This document shows positions 35,358-47,538 of a stretch of DNA of 64,000 nucleotides, piece by piece. Positions within the stretch are counted from its first letter, which is position 1. Each line of letters opens with the position of its first letter. Below the pieces are notes generated by a model. That model saw only the letters and a program-made list of their open reading frames with translations. It was not told the origin of the DNA and did not search any database. Source of the DNA: Sialis fuliginosa (lineage: Eukaryota > Arthropoda > Insecta > Megaloptera > Sialidae). The stretch lies in contig OY540809.1 of the NCBI GenBank assembly GCA_961205875.1, positions 25,990,267-26,054,266 on the forward strand, given 5' to 3'. A program made the position numbers and the translations under genes.

Positions 35358-35903
35358 CAGTGGTTTCAAATCGGGGTGTCGCGAAAATTCAAAAATTTAA
35401 AATTATCTTTGTTATTTTTTTTATGCGTTTTTTATATATTGCCATGTAGGTAATTACAAAGGGGCCACGGTTGGCCCAGGCTTGCGCCAATGTTAGCCAA
35501 CACTGGGCCAAGATACAAATGATAACTTTATGCAAGACTCGACCAAGAGTTGGCCCAACCTTGGGTACATAATAGGTGACCTGAAGTTCGGTATCTGAAG
35601 GTTGGTCTAGACTGGGATCAATATCGTTGGCAACCAAATATTGGTCCAAGCTTAGACCCATCGTTAAAGCTGGCATTTCCTACATGGGTTGTGGATTTTT
35701 TTGTCAAATTCAACATTTTAACAATTGGTTTTGTTGTAGATTTAAACATAACTGTTCGACATTTTGTGATTTTTTTCAGCGGTGAAAATATATTCTCATG
35801 CAGATGTTTTAAAAGTAAAATATTGATATCAAGATTTAAAACAGAATTTATTCTGGCAGTTCGAAAAAATAAAATTTTATAAAGAAAAGTTTAGGAAGCA
35901 CTG
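35358..35903. mobile_element. hAT-type MITE carrying a nested MITE
   Basis: The left end CAGTGGTTTCAAATCGGGGT continues GTCGCGA and the right end reads AAGTTTAGGAAGCACTG, a CAGTGGTT/CTTCCTAAACTT arrangement typical of hAT derivatives. No target duplication survives. The element at 35443-35686 lies within it. Confidence 0.5.
35443..35686. mobile_element. MITE of the TTGGCCCAA type
   Basis: The ends CATGTAGG (left) and CCTACATG (right) are inverted. The interior is built of GTTGGCCCAGGCTTG, GCCAACACTGGGCCAAG, GAGTTGGCCCAACCTTGGG and TTGGTCCAAGC words, many self-complementary. Such TTGGCCCAA-rich MITEs are common in invertebrates. A 95-codon minus-strand frame here is a by-product. Confidence 0.65.
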
Positions 35904-36110
35904 GTTTAAAATGCGTATGGTGAGTAAGGAGTTGTAGAACAATGTCATTGAGATGACAAAGGACCCTCGATAGAAAAAATGTATTGAAAATAATCCCAAG
36001 AACTTCTGCTCAAAGAGAAAATACAGGAATGAGACAAGGTGTCGGTAGAGTCTCTCTGTCTCTCTCAGTTAAGATGTCAGAATGACTAATTTCATTTAAC
36101 AAACGATTAA

Positions 36111-36601
36111 CCCATTAACGTCCGTCGTACACACTTGTGTATACCTCATTTTATAATTCGTGTTGCTTTCTATGGATATTAATTCACAATATTCCTTAAA
36201 AATCAGATGCTAGTAGTGCAATAAACAAAATCTGTTAACGTTATTAGTTTCATGAGTGTTTAAACGTGTTTTAATTGCTGCGAATTATTTGTATATGAAT
36301 ATATAGAAGCATATGATATGCTAATATATTTTATCCGGCAGAAGTGTGTGATTTCGAATTTTGTTTAAATCATATGGATTAACTTAAATTTACATATAAC
36401 TTGATTTTTAAATGTAATATATCTAAAAAAAATGATATCAGAAAAGCAGTGTCACACAAAATAGACTTCATATCTGCCAAATTTTCTCACTCGAATGCAC
36501 ACCGTTATTTTTTTCTAGTTAAATATATTGTATGTGTAGGTACTTAATTTCATTTAAAAAAATCTTCTGCATGTTTTAGTTTTCTTTTGGGCGTTAATGG
36601 G
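36111..36601. mobile_element. piggyBac-like MITE with TTAA target duplication
   Basis: TTAA at 36107-36110 and 36602-36605 flanks CCCATTAACG at the left and CGTTAATGGG at the right, a perfect 10-bp inverted repeat starting CCC. TTAA duplications with CCC-starting ends are the signature of piggyBac transposases. The 491-bp interior is non-coding. Confidence 0.8.
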
Positions 36602-36605
36602 TTAA

Positions 36606-37324
36606 AGAAAAAAAAATTCACAAAATAAAAGGAAAAATAATATCCACCCCTGATTTAAATGAACATTAATTGTTTCCCATCTCGAAACATACGTGATCAA
36701 TGTCTGGTAGCCCGGAGTCTGTCTGTCTAAGATGAAAAATTTATAAGCCCAAAACATTTCGCATAATATCGAGTGGTATTAAAAAACTTGACTCATTAAA
36801 AGTTTACTTTTGTATCTGTACCGCAAGGTTGCTGTTCTTCTTATTTACCTATCCCCCTCCCTCCCATTCTCTTTCTTTTTATTGTGAAACATTTTCAGAG
36901 TTTTTGTATCGAATGTTTTTTTTGTGTGTTCTTTCGTCTCTTTCATGAATTTTCAAGTTGGTTCGGATACGGTTAATAAAATAGCCTGATTGATTGGTTC
37001 CTGGAACGTATATTGTTTACGAATTATTTACATATTGTTTACGTTGTCATTCGTGAATTTAATTCTCTAGTAATATTGCTTTTGTTAATTTTGATTAGTT
37101 AGAAAATCAAACATATTTATTAGGGTGTTTTTTTAATTTTTATTTTTTCCGTCCCGCAGGTCTATGTTTTAACTTTCGATCAAAAGTTAATTGTCTCAAC
37201 ATTTCAGACTCATAGATCAAACCTGTGGACGGCGCAAACCGAATCTTTTTCCTATTTGATTAACATGGGGAAAATTACTTTTTTACTTACGCGTGAATAT
37301 CTCGCTGAAAAAAATTTTTTTTCA
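36606..37324. other. no gene seen
   Basis: Pyrimidine-rich patches occur at 36850-36880. A less AT-rich segment (37155-37260) may belong to the following repeat. Confidence 0.35.
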
Positions 37325-37475
37325 ACAATATCAGTTCATTGGTTCATGAGTTATTCGTGTGGAGATTCAGGGGACAGACGGACACAAAATTAAAATTTTG
37401 AAATCGGAGAACATTTTTTTGATTCAATCTGAAACGATCACAAAGCTTCTCGTATTTTCGATATTGCGAGGAAGC
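37325..37475 (-). repeat. dispersed repeat of the 21288 family, copy 2
   Basis: This is the reverse complement of 21288-21510 with substitutions. It holds TTGGTTCATGAGTTATTCGT, AGATTCAGGGGACAGACGGA, TTGAAATCGGAGAACATTTT and ATCACAAAGCTTCTCGTATT. Confidence 0.65.
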
Positions 37476-37511
37476 AATATTCAAATAAATATAAATATTC
37501 CTTTTTTAACC

Positions 37512-38152
37512 CGGCACAGTGTGGGTTTAAATGACAAAATTTTACGCGAAATTTAGCTTCAAGCCAATTTTCAAACAATTTGAATGCAGTCGATTTTATT
37601 ATGAGCTAAATAGTTGTAGTTTATGAAAATTACCCCAAGAATAGTATTTTTGCCCCTTAAATATGATTAAACGATAACTTTGTAAATTAAAAAATCTGCT
37701 AATAAATACTGCACAAAAATAAATTTTTAATTTGCTAGTACTGTTTAATATTTTTTTAAATCTATTTAAACATTTCTACAGAATTAGTCGATAGTGTGTA
37801 TTTCTTCGATATATTCTCTCTTTTAAGAGGTAGATAAAAAAATTAAATTGTATATGGTACTCTAATTATAAATGCAGATAGTAAAATTTTATTTCTACCT
37901 TCTTTTAATTTAATTAACTACGTAATTTATGAGATAAAAAATGTAGGTACTTATTAATGATATTAGATATAGAACATATTAAGCAAAAATGTATCATTAA
38001 GATTAAAGAAGGTGAAAAGATAATTAGGAGGGTTAATATACCATTCTTGGGGTAATTTTCATAAACTATAACTACTTATCGACTAATTCAATGGTTGAAA
38101 ATTGGCATAAGCGAAATTTCGCACAATATTTTGTCATTTAACCCACTGTGCG
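37512..38152. mobile_element. MITE with CGCACAGTGGGTTAAATGAC ends
   Basis: The left CGGCACAGTGTGGGTTTAAATGAC region and the right end (inverted) CGCACAGTGGGTTAAATGAC match. The arms continue for about 120 bp with GCCAATTTTCAA, TAGTTTATGAAAATTACC and CCCCAAGAAT. The interior is AT-rich. Target duplication not resolved. Confidence 0.75.
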
Positions 38153-39123
38153 ACAGTGGAAACGTTTGGTCGATCTGATACAACTACATCTATGAAGAAC
38201 TCTATTAACAAAACAAGATTAGTTCTTTACTTATCCGCCAGTCTCTTCAAACTGAATCATGTTGAACAGCTGACATTCATTAGTTTTAATTTATCACAGA
38301 AACGTGGTGTGTTTTCCTCCTCAAACTTGTTAATGGATCAATCTAACCCAACGTTCCCGTTAACATGACTTTTTTAACAACATAGCCGGCTCATTAAGAA
38401 AAAATCAAATTCGAATGATATTGAATTAAATCAATATTCAACCCTTCCGCTACATTTGTTTAAACTTTAAATCATTCAGACATATTTTGTCAATATTGTT
38501 TTGATTAAGATAATGTTAATTTTTATATTTTTTATGTTGTATACTTGCAATAATCTTAGAAATTAAAATAAAAACAATTAGGGTATATTATGTGATTTTG
38601 AGGATCTAATGGCATGTATTACTTAATAATAAAATAATTATGTAATGAAAGAGTTAAAATAGCCCCTAATGTCTAACGGGTCAATTTAACCCAACGTTCC
38701 TACTGACATCAGAATTTTTCACGCCTCCACTGCCGGTTTAACGAAACTATGGACCAAGACGTTTGGTAGGAGGTGAAAAGAATGGAAACTTTCAAACGTC
38801 GAATTTTATTGAGAAATGTTTCAAATATTTTTTGTAGCTCTTAACAAAAATTCCATTGAGGAATTCAATTTATTTGAAAATATTTTTAACTCAATTATTC
38901 TTTAAGTAATGAATATCCTAAAGTTTGTAACATTTTTTTGATCTGCGCGTACGAGATATGTATATTGTATACATATTTAGTTCTCCAGAATTCGAATAAT
39001 AGGTATCCCTGCACTCTAGGATGTAAAAAAAACAATATTTTTATAAATAAGTTAATTTATGACCTAAAATAAATCCTTACCGAAGGATTACCCTGTAGTT
39101 CAATTTTAAGAGGTGCCACAAAG
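38153..39123. repeat. unassigned region with a 341-bp spaced direct repeat
   Basis: AATGGATCAATCTAACCCAA then CGTTCCCGTTAACAT (38332-38366) recurs as AACGGGTCAATTTAACCCAA then CGTTCCTACTGACAT (38675-38708 region). A direct rather than inverted arrangement could mean a tandem duplication or element ends in direct order. No gene was seen. Confidence 0.4.
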
Positions 39124-39649
39124 AGGGGTTCCGTTTCCCATTTAAATAAAATTGAAAAATTATTCTTTATTATTATTATTATTACTGATAACTGTTAAAA
39201 AAAATTAAGGACGTCATTTTGTAAAGAATATAATTATTTTCTAATAATGCCAGTTGTTGGCTGGGTAATTCTTTTTTCGATAGCTCAGTAGTAGGATTAT
39301 ATATTGCTATTTAATTGATATTTAGAGAAAGTTCAAATGTTTATTTTTGTAAAAAATAAATATTTAAAACGCTTACAAGTTTCAATTCATTGCATTTACA
39401 CTTATAATAATAGTTTAGTTATGAGAGCCTTGTAGACGTTCATTTTAAAAAATAAATCACTTACAATGCCTGTTACTTTTAATACGTTGAATTGAGGGTC
39501 ATGACTTTCAATACACTTCTGTAGAGAATTTTGTATTCTACAAAATGATGTCCTTAAAAATTATTCAACAGTTATCATAAATCAGTAATACCAACTTTAG
39601 TACTAAAGAATAATTTCCCCATGTAATTTAAATGGGAAATGGGACCACC
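39124..39649. mobile_element. inverted-repeat MITE with TTTCCCATTTAAAT ends
   Basis: Left GGGGTTCCGTTTCCCATTTA pairs with right, inverted, GGTGGTCCCATTTCCCATTT. The arms continue with TTATTCTTTA, AGTATTACTGAT-like sequence, ATAACTGTTGAATAA and AAGGACATCATTTTGT. The spacer is about 39240-39530. Confidence 0.65.
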
Positions 39650-40466
39650 CAAATTTCCGGTTCAAATTCAACAACATGCAAACTATTTGAGTTCAAGAAT
39701 CGATTTTTTTTAATTCAGTTTCGGATTCAAGTTCAAATTCCTAAAAATTGTTTTATGTATATTTTTTTATCAAGAAGTATCTAAAGAAAGTATTGAAAAT
39801 TTTTTGAAAATGGTTCATATTAATTGCATATAAATATAATAATATTAAACATGCAGAAATGATTTCCATAAAACTTTTAAAAATCAAAAACGATCTTAAA
39901 CCATTTAAAATTAAATTATTTCTAGTAAACCAATAAAATAGTTTTCTCAGATTCAGATTCAGGTCAAATAAAATATCGGCACCCCGATATAAAATAATTC
40001 CTAATACCATAGAAAATCTTCACACCGTTTTTACTCTTAACAAATACGTAATATCGAAAATACTTTATATAATAAAACATACTATACAGAGTACTGATAA
40101 CATGCATTACATAATATTTGAACATTTTCCATTTCCCCCGTTACAATAATGGCCGAAAGTACAAAAGGCGGCAGAGATATCTTTTGAAGAGAATCAAGAA
40201 ATCGGTAACAGGTTCTTCGTTGCTTCAATTCTATCTTTCATTTTCTTATCTGCTTTTATATAAAATTTAATTTCATTTAAGTATACACATGAACATTGGG
40301 AGAAAAGTTTTTTATATTCTATTAAAGAATGCATTATAAATTGTGAGAAGTTTTCTTCTATTAATATACATTTTATATGAGTGAATTTTGTTTAATGTAT
40401 ACAAGGATAACCAATTTATTACGATCAACACTTATAACTTAGATACCAAAATGTTGTAGAAGTATA
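39650..40466. other. no gene seen
   Basis: An 85-codon minus-strand frame (39753-40010) shows no motif; the region is strongly AT-rich. Confidence 0.4.
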
Positions 40467-41012
40467 AGGTACTGGCACCAGTTATGGCTTCTATACGAGC
40501 AAGGTTTACTGTTTTTGTTATTGACGGGCTTCTTTTTTGTAATTCTCATGAACTCATGTTACTTACAAAGTCAGCAAATATAGTTTTTTTTTAATTATAT
40601 GATTTTTTTTTCATTCTTGCTAATGATTACAAAATGATAAGTACTACGACACAAATGATATAAGAGAAAGAATCGTCAAATTTGAAATAATATAAAGCAG
40701 TTGCTATTATATTATAATAATTAATTAATAAATTATACTAATAATTTATTAATTATTGACACCTATTGTCATTAAATCACGCTGTAAGACAGTTACATGT
40801 TCTATATACATGTAACTGTCTTACAGCGTGATTTAATGACAATCGGCCAATAGGTGTCAAAATGGTGGACATTTAAAATAATTAAAACTATAATTATTAT
40901 AGGTAATATTCAGAAATGGTAGTAATCAAATATCAACAAATATTTTTAATACAGTATATTTAATTAGAAAGTAACCATTACTGGGGCCATATGCAAGACG
41001 GAGCCATTATCT
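40467..41012 (+). mobile_element. MITE-A copy with an internal inverted duplication
   Basis: It follows TA and starts AGGTACTGGCACCAGTTATG. It ends GCAAGACGGAGCCATTATCT before TA. The interior follows the family order but is shortened in the middle. At 40756-40860 a segment of the MITE is repeated as its own mirror image (separate entry). Confidence 0.8.
40756..40860. repeat. near-perfect hairpin inside MITE-A
   Basis: TTGACACCTATT...GTCATTAAATCACGCTGTAA...GACAGTTACATGT runs into its reverse complement after a 7-base loop (TCTATAT). The arms are about 45 and 53 bases; the left lacks the GGCCGAT piece. Other MITE-A copies have this sequence only once. Confidence 0.85.
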
Positions 41013-41037
41013 TAGTATATGTTACTATAATACATAG

Positions 41038-41350
41038 TCAAGTGTTTTCTTACGTGAAATAATTCCGTATTTTATGATGTGATCACAGACGCATCTGGTA
41101 CATCTGTCAGTGGTATGACGCCAGAAAATGTATTACACGTCAAAATACTCGATCTCTATTGGTTTGTGAAGTAGCTATTTCGATAGTTCAAAGTCACTAT
41201 ATAAAAATAAAAATAAAACTACTTTTGGCCAGCTTTTCGTGATTTGGCACCACCGTGCGACGTCACGCATACCACGTGACTTTAAGTGAGCGTTTGTAGG
41301 CGGAAAAAAAACGTTGAGAGTATCTATTTACGCACAATTTACAATATATT
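41038..41350 (+). repeat. dispersed repeat with CACGTGA words, copy 1
   Basis: It matches 44574-44900 in the same orientation. Shared words are TCAAGTGTTTT-TTACGTGAAA, GTGATCAC, ACGC-TCTGG/AGCA, TATTGGTT, CGTCACGCATACCACGTGA and CAATTTACAAT. Both copies lack coding frames and clear inverted ends. Class unknown. Confidence 0.6.
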
Positions 41351-41497
41351 TATATAAGTTTTTTCAGTCAGTGCAAATCTAAAATGTTTTGCCAAAAATA
41401 TTGTATCTACACATTGATAAATAAAAACTTCCTTTCGTTTATTACCTTTTTATTTGGATTCGTAAAAAATAAACAGTCAATGTTCGAAATTCATAAT

Positions 41498-41787
41498 TAG
41501 AGATTGGAAAAAATAGTTTTTCAACTATTGCGTAAAAATGCATTTATTGTAATTTTTATTACATATCTCCACCGTTTTCAGAAAACTGGTTTGATTGAAT
41601 ACAATTTGAAATCAACTATTTGCAACTACCTTTCCAACTGTTTAAAAACTATTTGCGACACTTTTTACCGCTTCGTTTGCCTAATTATTAATAAATCGTA
41701 AAAAAAACTATTTACCAACTATTTTCCGAAAAAAAATTCAACTAGTAACTATTTCATTGAAAATAACAACAATTTTTCCAATCTCTA
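41498..41787. mobile_element. hAT MITE with perfect 8-bp target duplication
   Basis: TTCATAAT flanks it exactly (41490-41497, 41788-41795). The inverted ends are TAGAGATTGGAAAAA and TTTTTCCAATCTCTA. Subterminal ACTATT and AACTATTT words recur, a common feature of hAT transposase-binding regions. A 65-codon frame inside is not a hAT protein. Perfect ends and duplication suggest a fairly recent insertion. Confidence 0.9.
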
Positions 41788-41795
41788 TTCATAAT

Positions 41796-42293
41796 TCATT
41801 TTAACTATCAAAAAAGGGCTACAATGACATATTTTCCATACATTATTGCGGTATTTTATAAAGAACCAATTTCATTCTCAAATTTAATTTTGGTTATAAA
41901 GCTGCAGATTCACTGAAGAGACATTTTAGTTTCGAAGAAGTTTCAAAGTAAACATCAAAGACAAAATAGGAACAAAGCGAAATATTTTGTAACTAAAACT
42001 TTAGTCGCATGAGAGGCGACACCGGGTTAATAACTGATTATGTTTCTTATTTATACATACTCGTAAAACATAAATAAGTACTGCAGTTTGTTGCTCCAGT
42101 AGATATACTGTTTATTTTGTTCGCGCAACTAGAAAAAGTGCGACAATCAGAAACGAAATTAAAAAATGTTCTTCATAAATATTTTTTTTGTGTTACATAA
42201 AAGTTTATAATTTTATTAAACCCGTTCCTTTTATTGATCTACAACTTTGTTTTTGTAGTTTTTGGTTCAATTGTAACCAAATAAAGTACCATA
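41796..42293. other. no gene seen
   Basis: Unassigned AT-rich DNA between a hAT MITE and MITE-A. Confidence 0.4.
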
Positions 42294-42628
42294 TCCAGTC
42301 TTGAATATGACTATTTATAAATTAAATGTACTGAATTAGAAATATTTGTTGATATTTGATTACTACCATTTCTGAATATTAGTCTATATACATTTAACTG
42401 TCTTACAGCGTGATTGATGACAATCGGTCAATAGGTGTCAAAACGGTGGACATTTAAACTAATTATTAGTATAATTTATTTATTAATTATTATACATATT
42501 AAGTATTAACATAGCTGCTTTACATTGTTTCAAATTTGACGATTCTTTCTTTCATATATTTTGTGTCGTAGTACTTATCATTTTGTAATCATTAGCTCTT
42601 ATAGCGGCCTTAACAGGTGCCAGTATTT
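42294..42628 (-). mobile_element. MITE-A, internally deleted copy
   Basis: In reverse orientation, with TA next to both ends: left AAGTACCATATCCAGTCTTG and right GGTGCCAGTATTT. It retains CAATCGGTCAATAGGTGTC and the GACGATTCTTTCTTTCAT region but lacks the AATTCTCATGAACTCATG third. Confidence 0.8.
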
Positions 42629-43896
42629 TATGAGTATTGAGCTTTTGTAGCAATTTATAGTTATTTTAACTGTCAGTTATAAAATTTTGTTAGATCGATT
42701 TACTTCGCTGATAATTTAATTTGTATGTTTCTAACCGTATCTAAAAGTAATTATCTATAATATTATGGGCCACATGTTGGGAACCTCTACATATTTCAAT
42801 AAGGTTCATCTTGTTGAAGTATACTACTAAAAAATTTACAAAAAAATTCCCAATTGTATAAAATTGAAAATACAAATTTCAATATACCAATATCATATTT
42901 GTAAGAAAAAGCTTTCAAGATAATATTGATACGAATAAATTCGCCTGTCGAAAACTGAATACAAAGACACTATTATTATTATTGCTTATTGAGTTATTTA
43001 TCTAAAAATACGATTCAATAAAAATGGTATAAAAATGTAATAAAGTATATATTACTTAATATATTATTAATACAATCGCGGTGAAATCGATTCAGTTGAT
43101 GATATTTCTGCTTTTATTCTTTATGATAAAATTTCATATACATAAGCGTGGATATAAAAAGAGAAAAATATATTAAACAATTGTTTTTTTTATCGATCGA
43201 CTCTAAGAAATCATACAACTGAAATAAATATTCATTATTTGAAATCAACAAAAATTGTATATGTAAATAATACCTCCTCTTGGAAATTTAAACCAATAAT
43301 ATTGTCTTTGTTCAAAGTCGATTAATTAAAAAATGCCCCTCTAAGGAAAGAAATCGTTTTTAAAATTAAATTAATTAAGATTTTAATTTAACAAACTCTA
43401 CATAAAAATAATCTACTGCAAAAAAATTACATTGACACCTGTGTACGTATTCTTAGGTGGGCGATGCGTTCTCTTTGAAATACTTATGAATATGAAGTTA
43501 AAAATAATTACTTTTCATTTTATATCTTTTACATTTAATCAATATACATACGATTATAAAATATATGTATAATGTATATGAAAAACGATGATAACGAAAA
43601 TTTTTAACGTCTTTTTTTCACCAAACTGACAAAAATACTTTGTGTAAAAAATGTATATCTATTTTTAAGACTTAAAGACAATTTCCACGGAACGAAATAA
43701 GTATTTTTATCTGTTTGCATATCATTTTCCAAAGTTAAAAAGAATTTTTAATAGATAACAAGTACGATAAAAATTTTAAACAATGTACATAATTTAAACG
43801 GAGCGTAAAATGATAACCATGTTTGTTTTTAAATATAATACAAACGAGTCGCCGTTCAGAGAAAAATAATGTCATAAGATCTGTCTATATTAAATA
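42629..43896. other. no gene seen
   Basis: AT-rich with no recognised repeat. Confidence 0.4.
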
Positions 43897-44178
43897 CTAG
43901 CTGTTACTCGCGACTTCGACTGCGTGGTAATACAGATTTCTGTTTTTTGTATGTTACATTTTCACGCTAGATGTCATTACGCCAAAAAAGTATAAGTATA
44001 AACTTCGCGTGTACTCATTTTTTATCTAATCAATTTTCGGGATACAAAGTAGCCTATGTCCAGCCTTAGGATGCAAGCTATCTCCTTGCCAATTTTCATC
44101 AAGATCGGTTCAGCGGTTTAGCCATGACAAGGTAATAAAGAGACAGAGACACTTTCGAATTTATAATATTAGTATGGA
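43897..44178 (-). mobile_element. Helitron-like element, both ends present
   Basis: Minus strand: TCCATACTAATATTATAAAT at 44178 to AGTAACAGCTAG at 43897, inserted between A (43896) and T (44179). The modules GTGTCTCTGTCTC, GCTGAACCGATCTTGATGAA, CTTGCATCCTAAGGCTGGAC and CCACGCAGTCGAAGTCGCG are all present in order. At 282 bp this is the cleanest copy in the window. Confidence 0.8.
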
Positions 44179-44573
44179 TTATTTTATTGTTTGTACTAGT
44201 TTGTAGTTTTCTTAAAAGTACTTCATTAATCAAGTCTCCGAATTAATTTTTTTTAAAACGGGTATAAATAGAACTGAGTTCCTCTTAATAATATATTCAT
44301 ACGATATTGTGGACAGGAGATACAGAGAAGGTCACATAGACAAAAACGTTTGGAAATTCTGGTTTAGTCAACCCAAATAAACACTCGTACAACGTAATTA
44401 TTGTCGTAAGTATTGTTTTACACTGCTTAGATATATTACAACAGACAAAACCTTCCGGATCGTTATCATGGACGGACCTAAAAATATTTCAAGGAGGGAC
44501 GATTTTTAATTTTTAATTTTGACGAATCTATTTAACTAATTTATTATTAATAACTAATTCGTTTACAATACTA
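44179..44573. other. no gene seen
   Basis: Unassigned. Confidence 0.4.
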
Positions 44574-44900
44574 TATCAAGTGTTTTTTACGTGAAAAACT
44601 TAATTTAAAATTGCAATTTTTAACCTGTTTGTCACGTGATCACGAACGCGTCTAGCAGAACTATCACTGACGTCAGAACACATTAAAAACTTCAGAAAAC
44701 TGGATCCCTATTGGTTGATTTCATTTTACTTAGTAAACAGTTACGTCACGCATACCACGTGATTTTGAATACACGTCTTAGCGGGAATTTTTTGTTTCAA
44801 ATAGAACATATTATTTTCCATACTTTTTCAGCAATATTTTGGAAAAGGATTTTAAATGAATGTATGTATTATAGACATACGTACAATTTACAATTTTTTT
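44574..44900 (+). repeat. dispersed repeat with CACGTGA words, copy 2
   Basis: Partner of 41038-41350. It holds TTACGTGAAAAACTTAA, GTCACGTGATCACGAACGCG, CCCTATTGGTTGATTTC and ACGTCACGCATACCACGTGA. Confidence 0.6.
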
Positions 44901-44905
44901 TTTAA

Positions 44906-46585
44906 ATTTAGTCAAATACCCTAATATGTTTCTCTAATCTTTTGCTTTGAGTAGATTCTTCAGAAGGAGAAGGGGATATCCCCCATTATTCCCCTTAAAT
45001 CCGCCCTTGTTGGTACCTGTGTTTTAGTTCCACGTAAAGCCGCTTGCGGCGACACGGTAGTTGTTTTTAGGTGGCTCTGTCGGTAAAAACGACACCGGCC
45101 TTTGTTAGACAAACACATGCTCAAATTTTCTGGTGGAGAAATCCAAACAATGAAAGCACCGGATCTTAATTTAAAGCAGTAAAAAATCAAGCGTATTAAA
45201 AACAAAATCAAAACTGTAAATTAAATTCTATCAATGTAATTTTATATAATGTATTTGTAAAATAATCCCGATTATTGGCCATGACGTCACTTGTGCGTGT
45301 ATACACGTCATCACACTTGTTGACAATTAGCAGCGGTCTGCGGTAACGCGCGACAGTGTTAAAATATCGCGGAACTCAACCGGAAAATATTATTTCCGTT
45401 TCGGTAATTTCAATTTTAACTTCGTAACTCTCTTGTCAAATTGACACGAATATACTGCAAAATGTAAACGATAATAAAAAATTGTATGAACGTAGGTAAT
45501 AATTAAAAATTGAAATATTTTTATACAAAACATTGAAATTTTATATTTTAGATCAATAATTTCAAATCATTGATAAAATTCTGAACAATAAATTTAAATC
45601 GGAATAAGCTGAAGTGGAATTTATTCGTGTTAAATCAGCCGAAACGAAGATGTCTTGCATTTACAATTTTTTTAAATAAAAAATATCTGCAAGGGAGCCA
45701 CGGGACTTTCTTATACGTAATACAGAGAGTGAACAGTATACGTGTTTTTAATTTTATTGAAAAATATTTCAAACTAATAAAAGAAAGAATAAAATTAATG
45801 GCTCATAGATTATAGATAATAATATCTTCTACATCTACAACATGTATCAAATGATTTTTTTTTAATGAATAGAACAAAAATTATAGATAATAGTATTTCC
45901 TACGATTTTTAACTCGACTGTTTTTCTCTAATTCGCACTGTATTTCGAAAAATTCAAAAATCGATATCAGTAAACATCCATTTCTGGTTGAAAGATCGTT
46001 TTCAAAAATAGGTCTTATTCCCAGACAAAAAAAATAATCTTAAATATAAAATTTCACCCTTCTGCGGTTTGTCATATTTGAGTTACAACTTTTACAGACA
46101 GACTGACAGACATCATGGCGATAATAGAATGGATTCAGGGAAGGTTAAAATGGATAATTCCTTTATTTATTTATATGTATATTTCATATACATATAGTAT
46201 AAGAAAGTAAAAATACAGTTAAAATAAATAAAAATTGATGTTTGTCAGTTTTTCACTTTTAACTTTAAACTTAGATTCATTACGTACATAAATTGTATAT
46301 GTAGCAAATATCACTTTTTATTACTCTGCTTGTTTACAATTTTACTTTTTTAAATTGAAAACATAAACAGCACTACACTGTTGGGAATTCGCATAAATGT
46401 AGATTATTTTTTTGTATTTAGTTTTTATGAGTATTATAAAACTGGAAATTTAAATTTTATCTAAAGTGGCAATTCATATTACTGTTAACAACATTGTAAT
46501 GCAATTATTGAATTAGGTATAAGAAAGTTTTTTGTTTAGCATTTTTATGCTTCAGCCAAATCCAAATATTCGCAAATATTTTACT
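44906..46585. other. no gene seen; GC-richer patches
   Basis: 45000-45130 (CCGCTTGCGGCGACACGG) and 45283-45370 (ATGACGTCACTTGTGCGTGT, CTGCGGTAACGCGCGACAG) are less AT-rich. The second could be an old promoter or repeat piece; there is no linked coding frame. 45960-46140 holds CAGACAGACTGACAGAC, recalling the GTCT-headed repeats. Confidence 0.35.
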
Positions 46586-47144
46586 AAGATACTGGCACCA
46601 GTCTTGAACAATACCCCAGTGTTGAATATTTTTAAATTAAATTTACTGAATTAAAATTATTTATTGATATTTGATTACTACCATTTCTGAATATTAATCT
46701 ATGTATATACATTTAATTGTCTAACAGCGTGATTCGATGACAATCGGTCAATAAGTGTCAAAATGGTGAACATTTAAACTAATTATTAGTATAATTTATT
46801 TATTAATTATTATATTATCATAGCAACTGCTTTACATTGTTTCAAATTTGATGATTCTTTCTTTTTTATCTTTTGCGTTGTAGTACTCGTACTTATCATT
46901 TTGTAATAATTAACAAGTGTCCATTACTGTTTTTACTTTATCCACTACTGGAGAAAAAACATAAACAAAATAAAAGGTTATAATTTAAAAACAAATTATA
47001 TTTGCAGACCTTGGTAATTAAATTGATTAAATAAAAAGTTACCTGTTTTATTAGTAACATGAGCTCATGAGAATTACAAAATAGAACCCCGTCAATCACA
47101 AAAACAGTAAATCTTACTCTTATAGCCTGATGCCAGTACCTTAT
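46586..47144 (-). mobile_element. MITE-A, near full-length copy
   Basis: Left AGATACTGGCACCAGTCTTG; right TGATGCCAGTACCTTAT. Between them are GTGATTCGATGACAATCGGT, AATTTGATGATTCTTTC, TGTCCATTACTG and ATGAGCTCATGAGAATTAC. At about 559 bp it is one of the most complete copies and a good reference for the family. An 83-codon frame inside is not conserved as a protein between copies. Confidence 0.85.
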
Positions 47145-47538
47145 ATTAATTCGAATTAATTTTAATGTTTCCATCAATATATCGTACATACATTTAAAAA
47201 CGAGTATTTAGAAGCCTATTGTCACCAATTTCAAATAAAATAGGTTGTATATAAAACCCACAATTAAAATCAATCAATTACTTCAGATTAAATTACATTT
47301 AACGAAAATGACGCTCTAAAATTCTCTTATACAATTTTCATATGCAAAAGTATCCAACGAACGTGAGTTTCAAACCCTGTTTACGTATACCAGTACCTCC
47401 ACCAAAGAACGCAATTTTCACACAGGGAAAATATATAAATTTACTCTGTATTATTTTTATTTATCATAAAACCTACATTCAAATTCCTAAATTTACATAA
47501 TAGTATGAAAACCAGCTTACTAAACTTACATTTACTTT
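47145..47538. other. no gene seen
   Basis: Unassigned. Confidence 0.35.

Noticed and set aside
35389-35676. A 95-codon minus-strand frame
   Set aside because: It lies inside the TTGGCCCAA MITE; the composition reflects that repeat.
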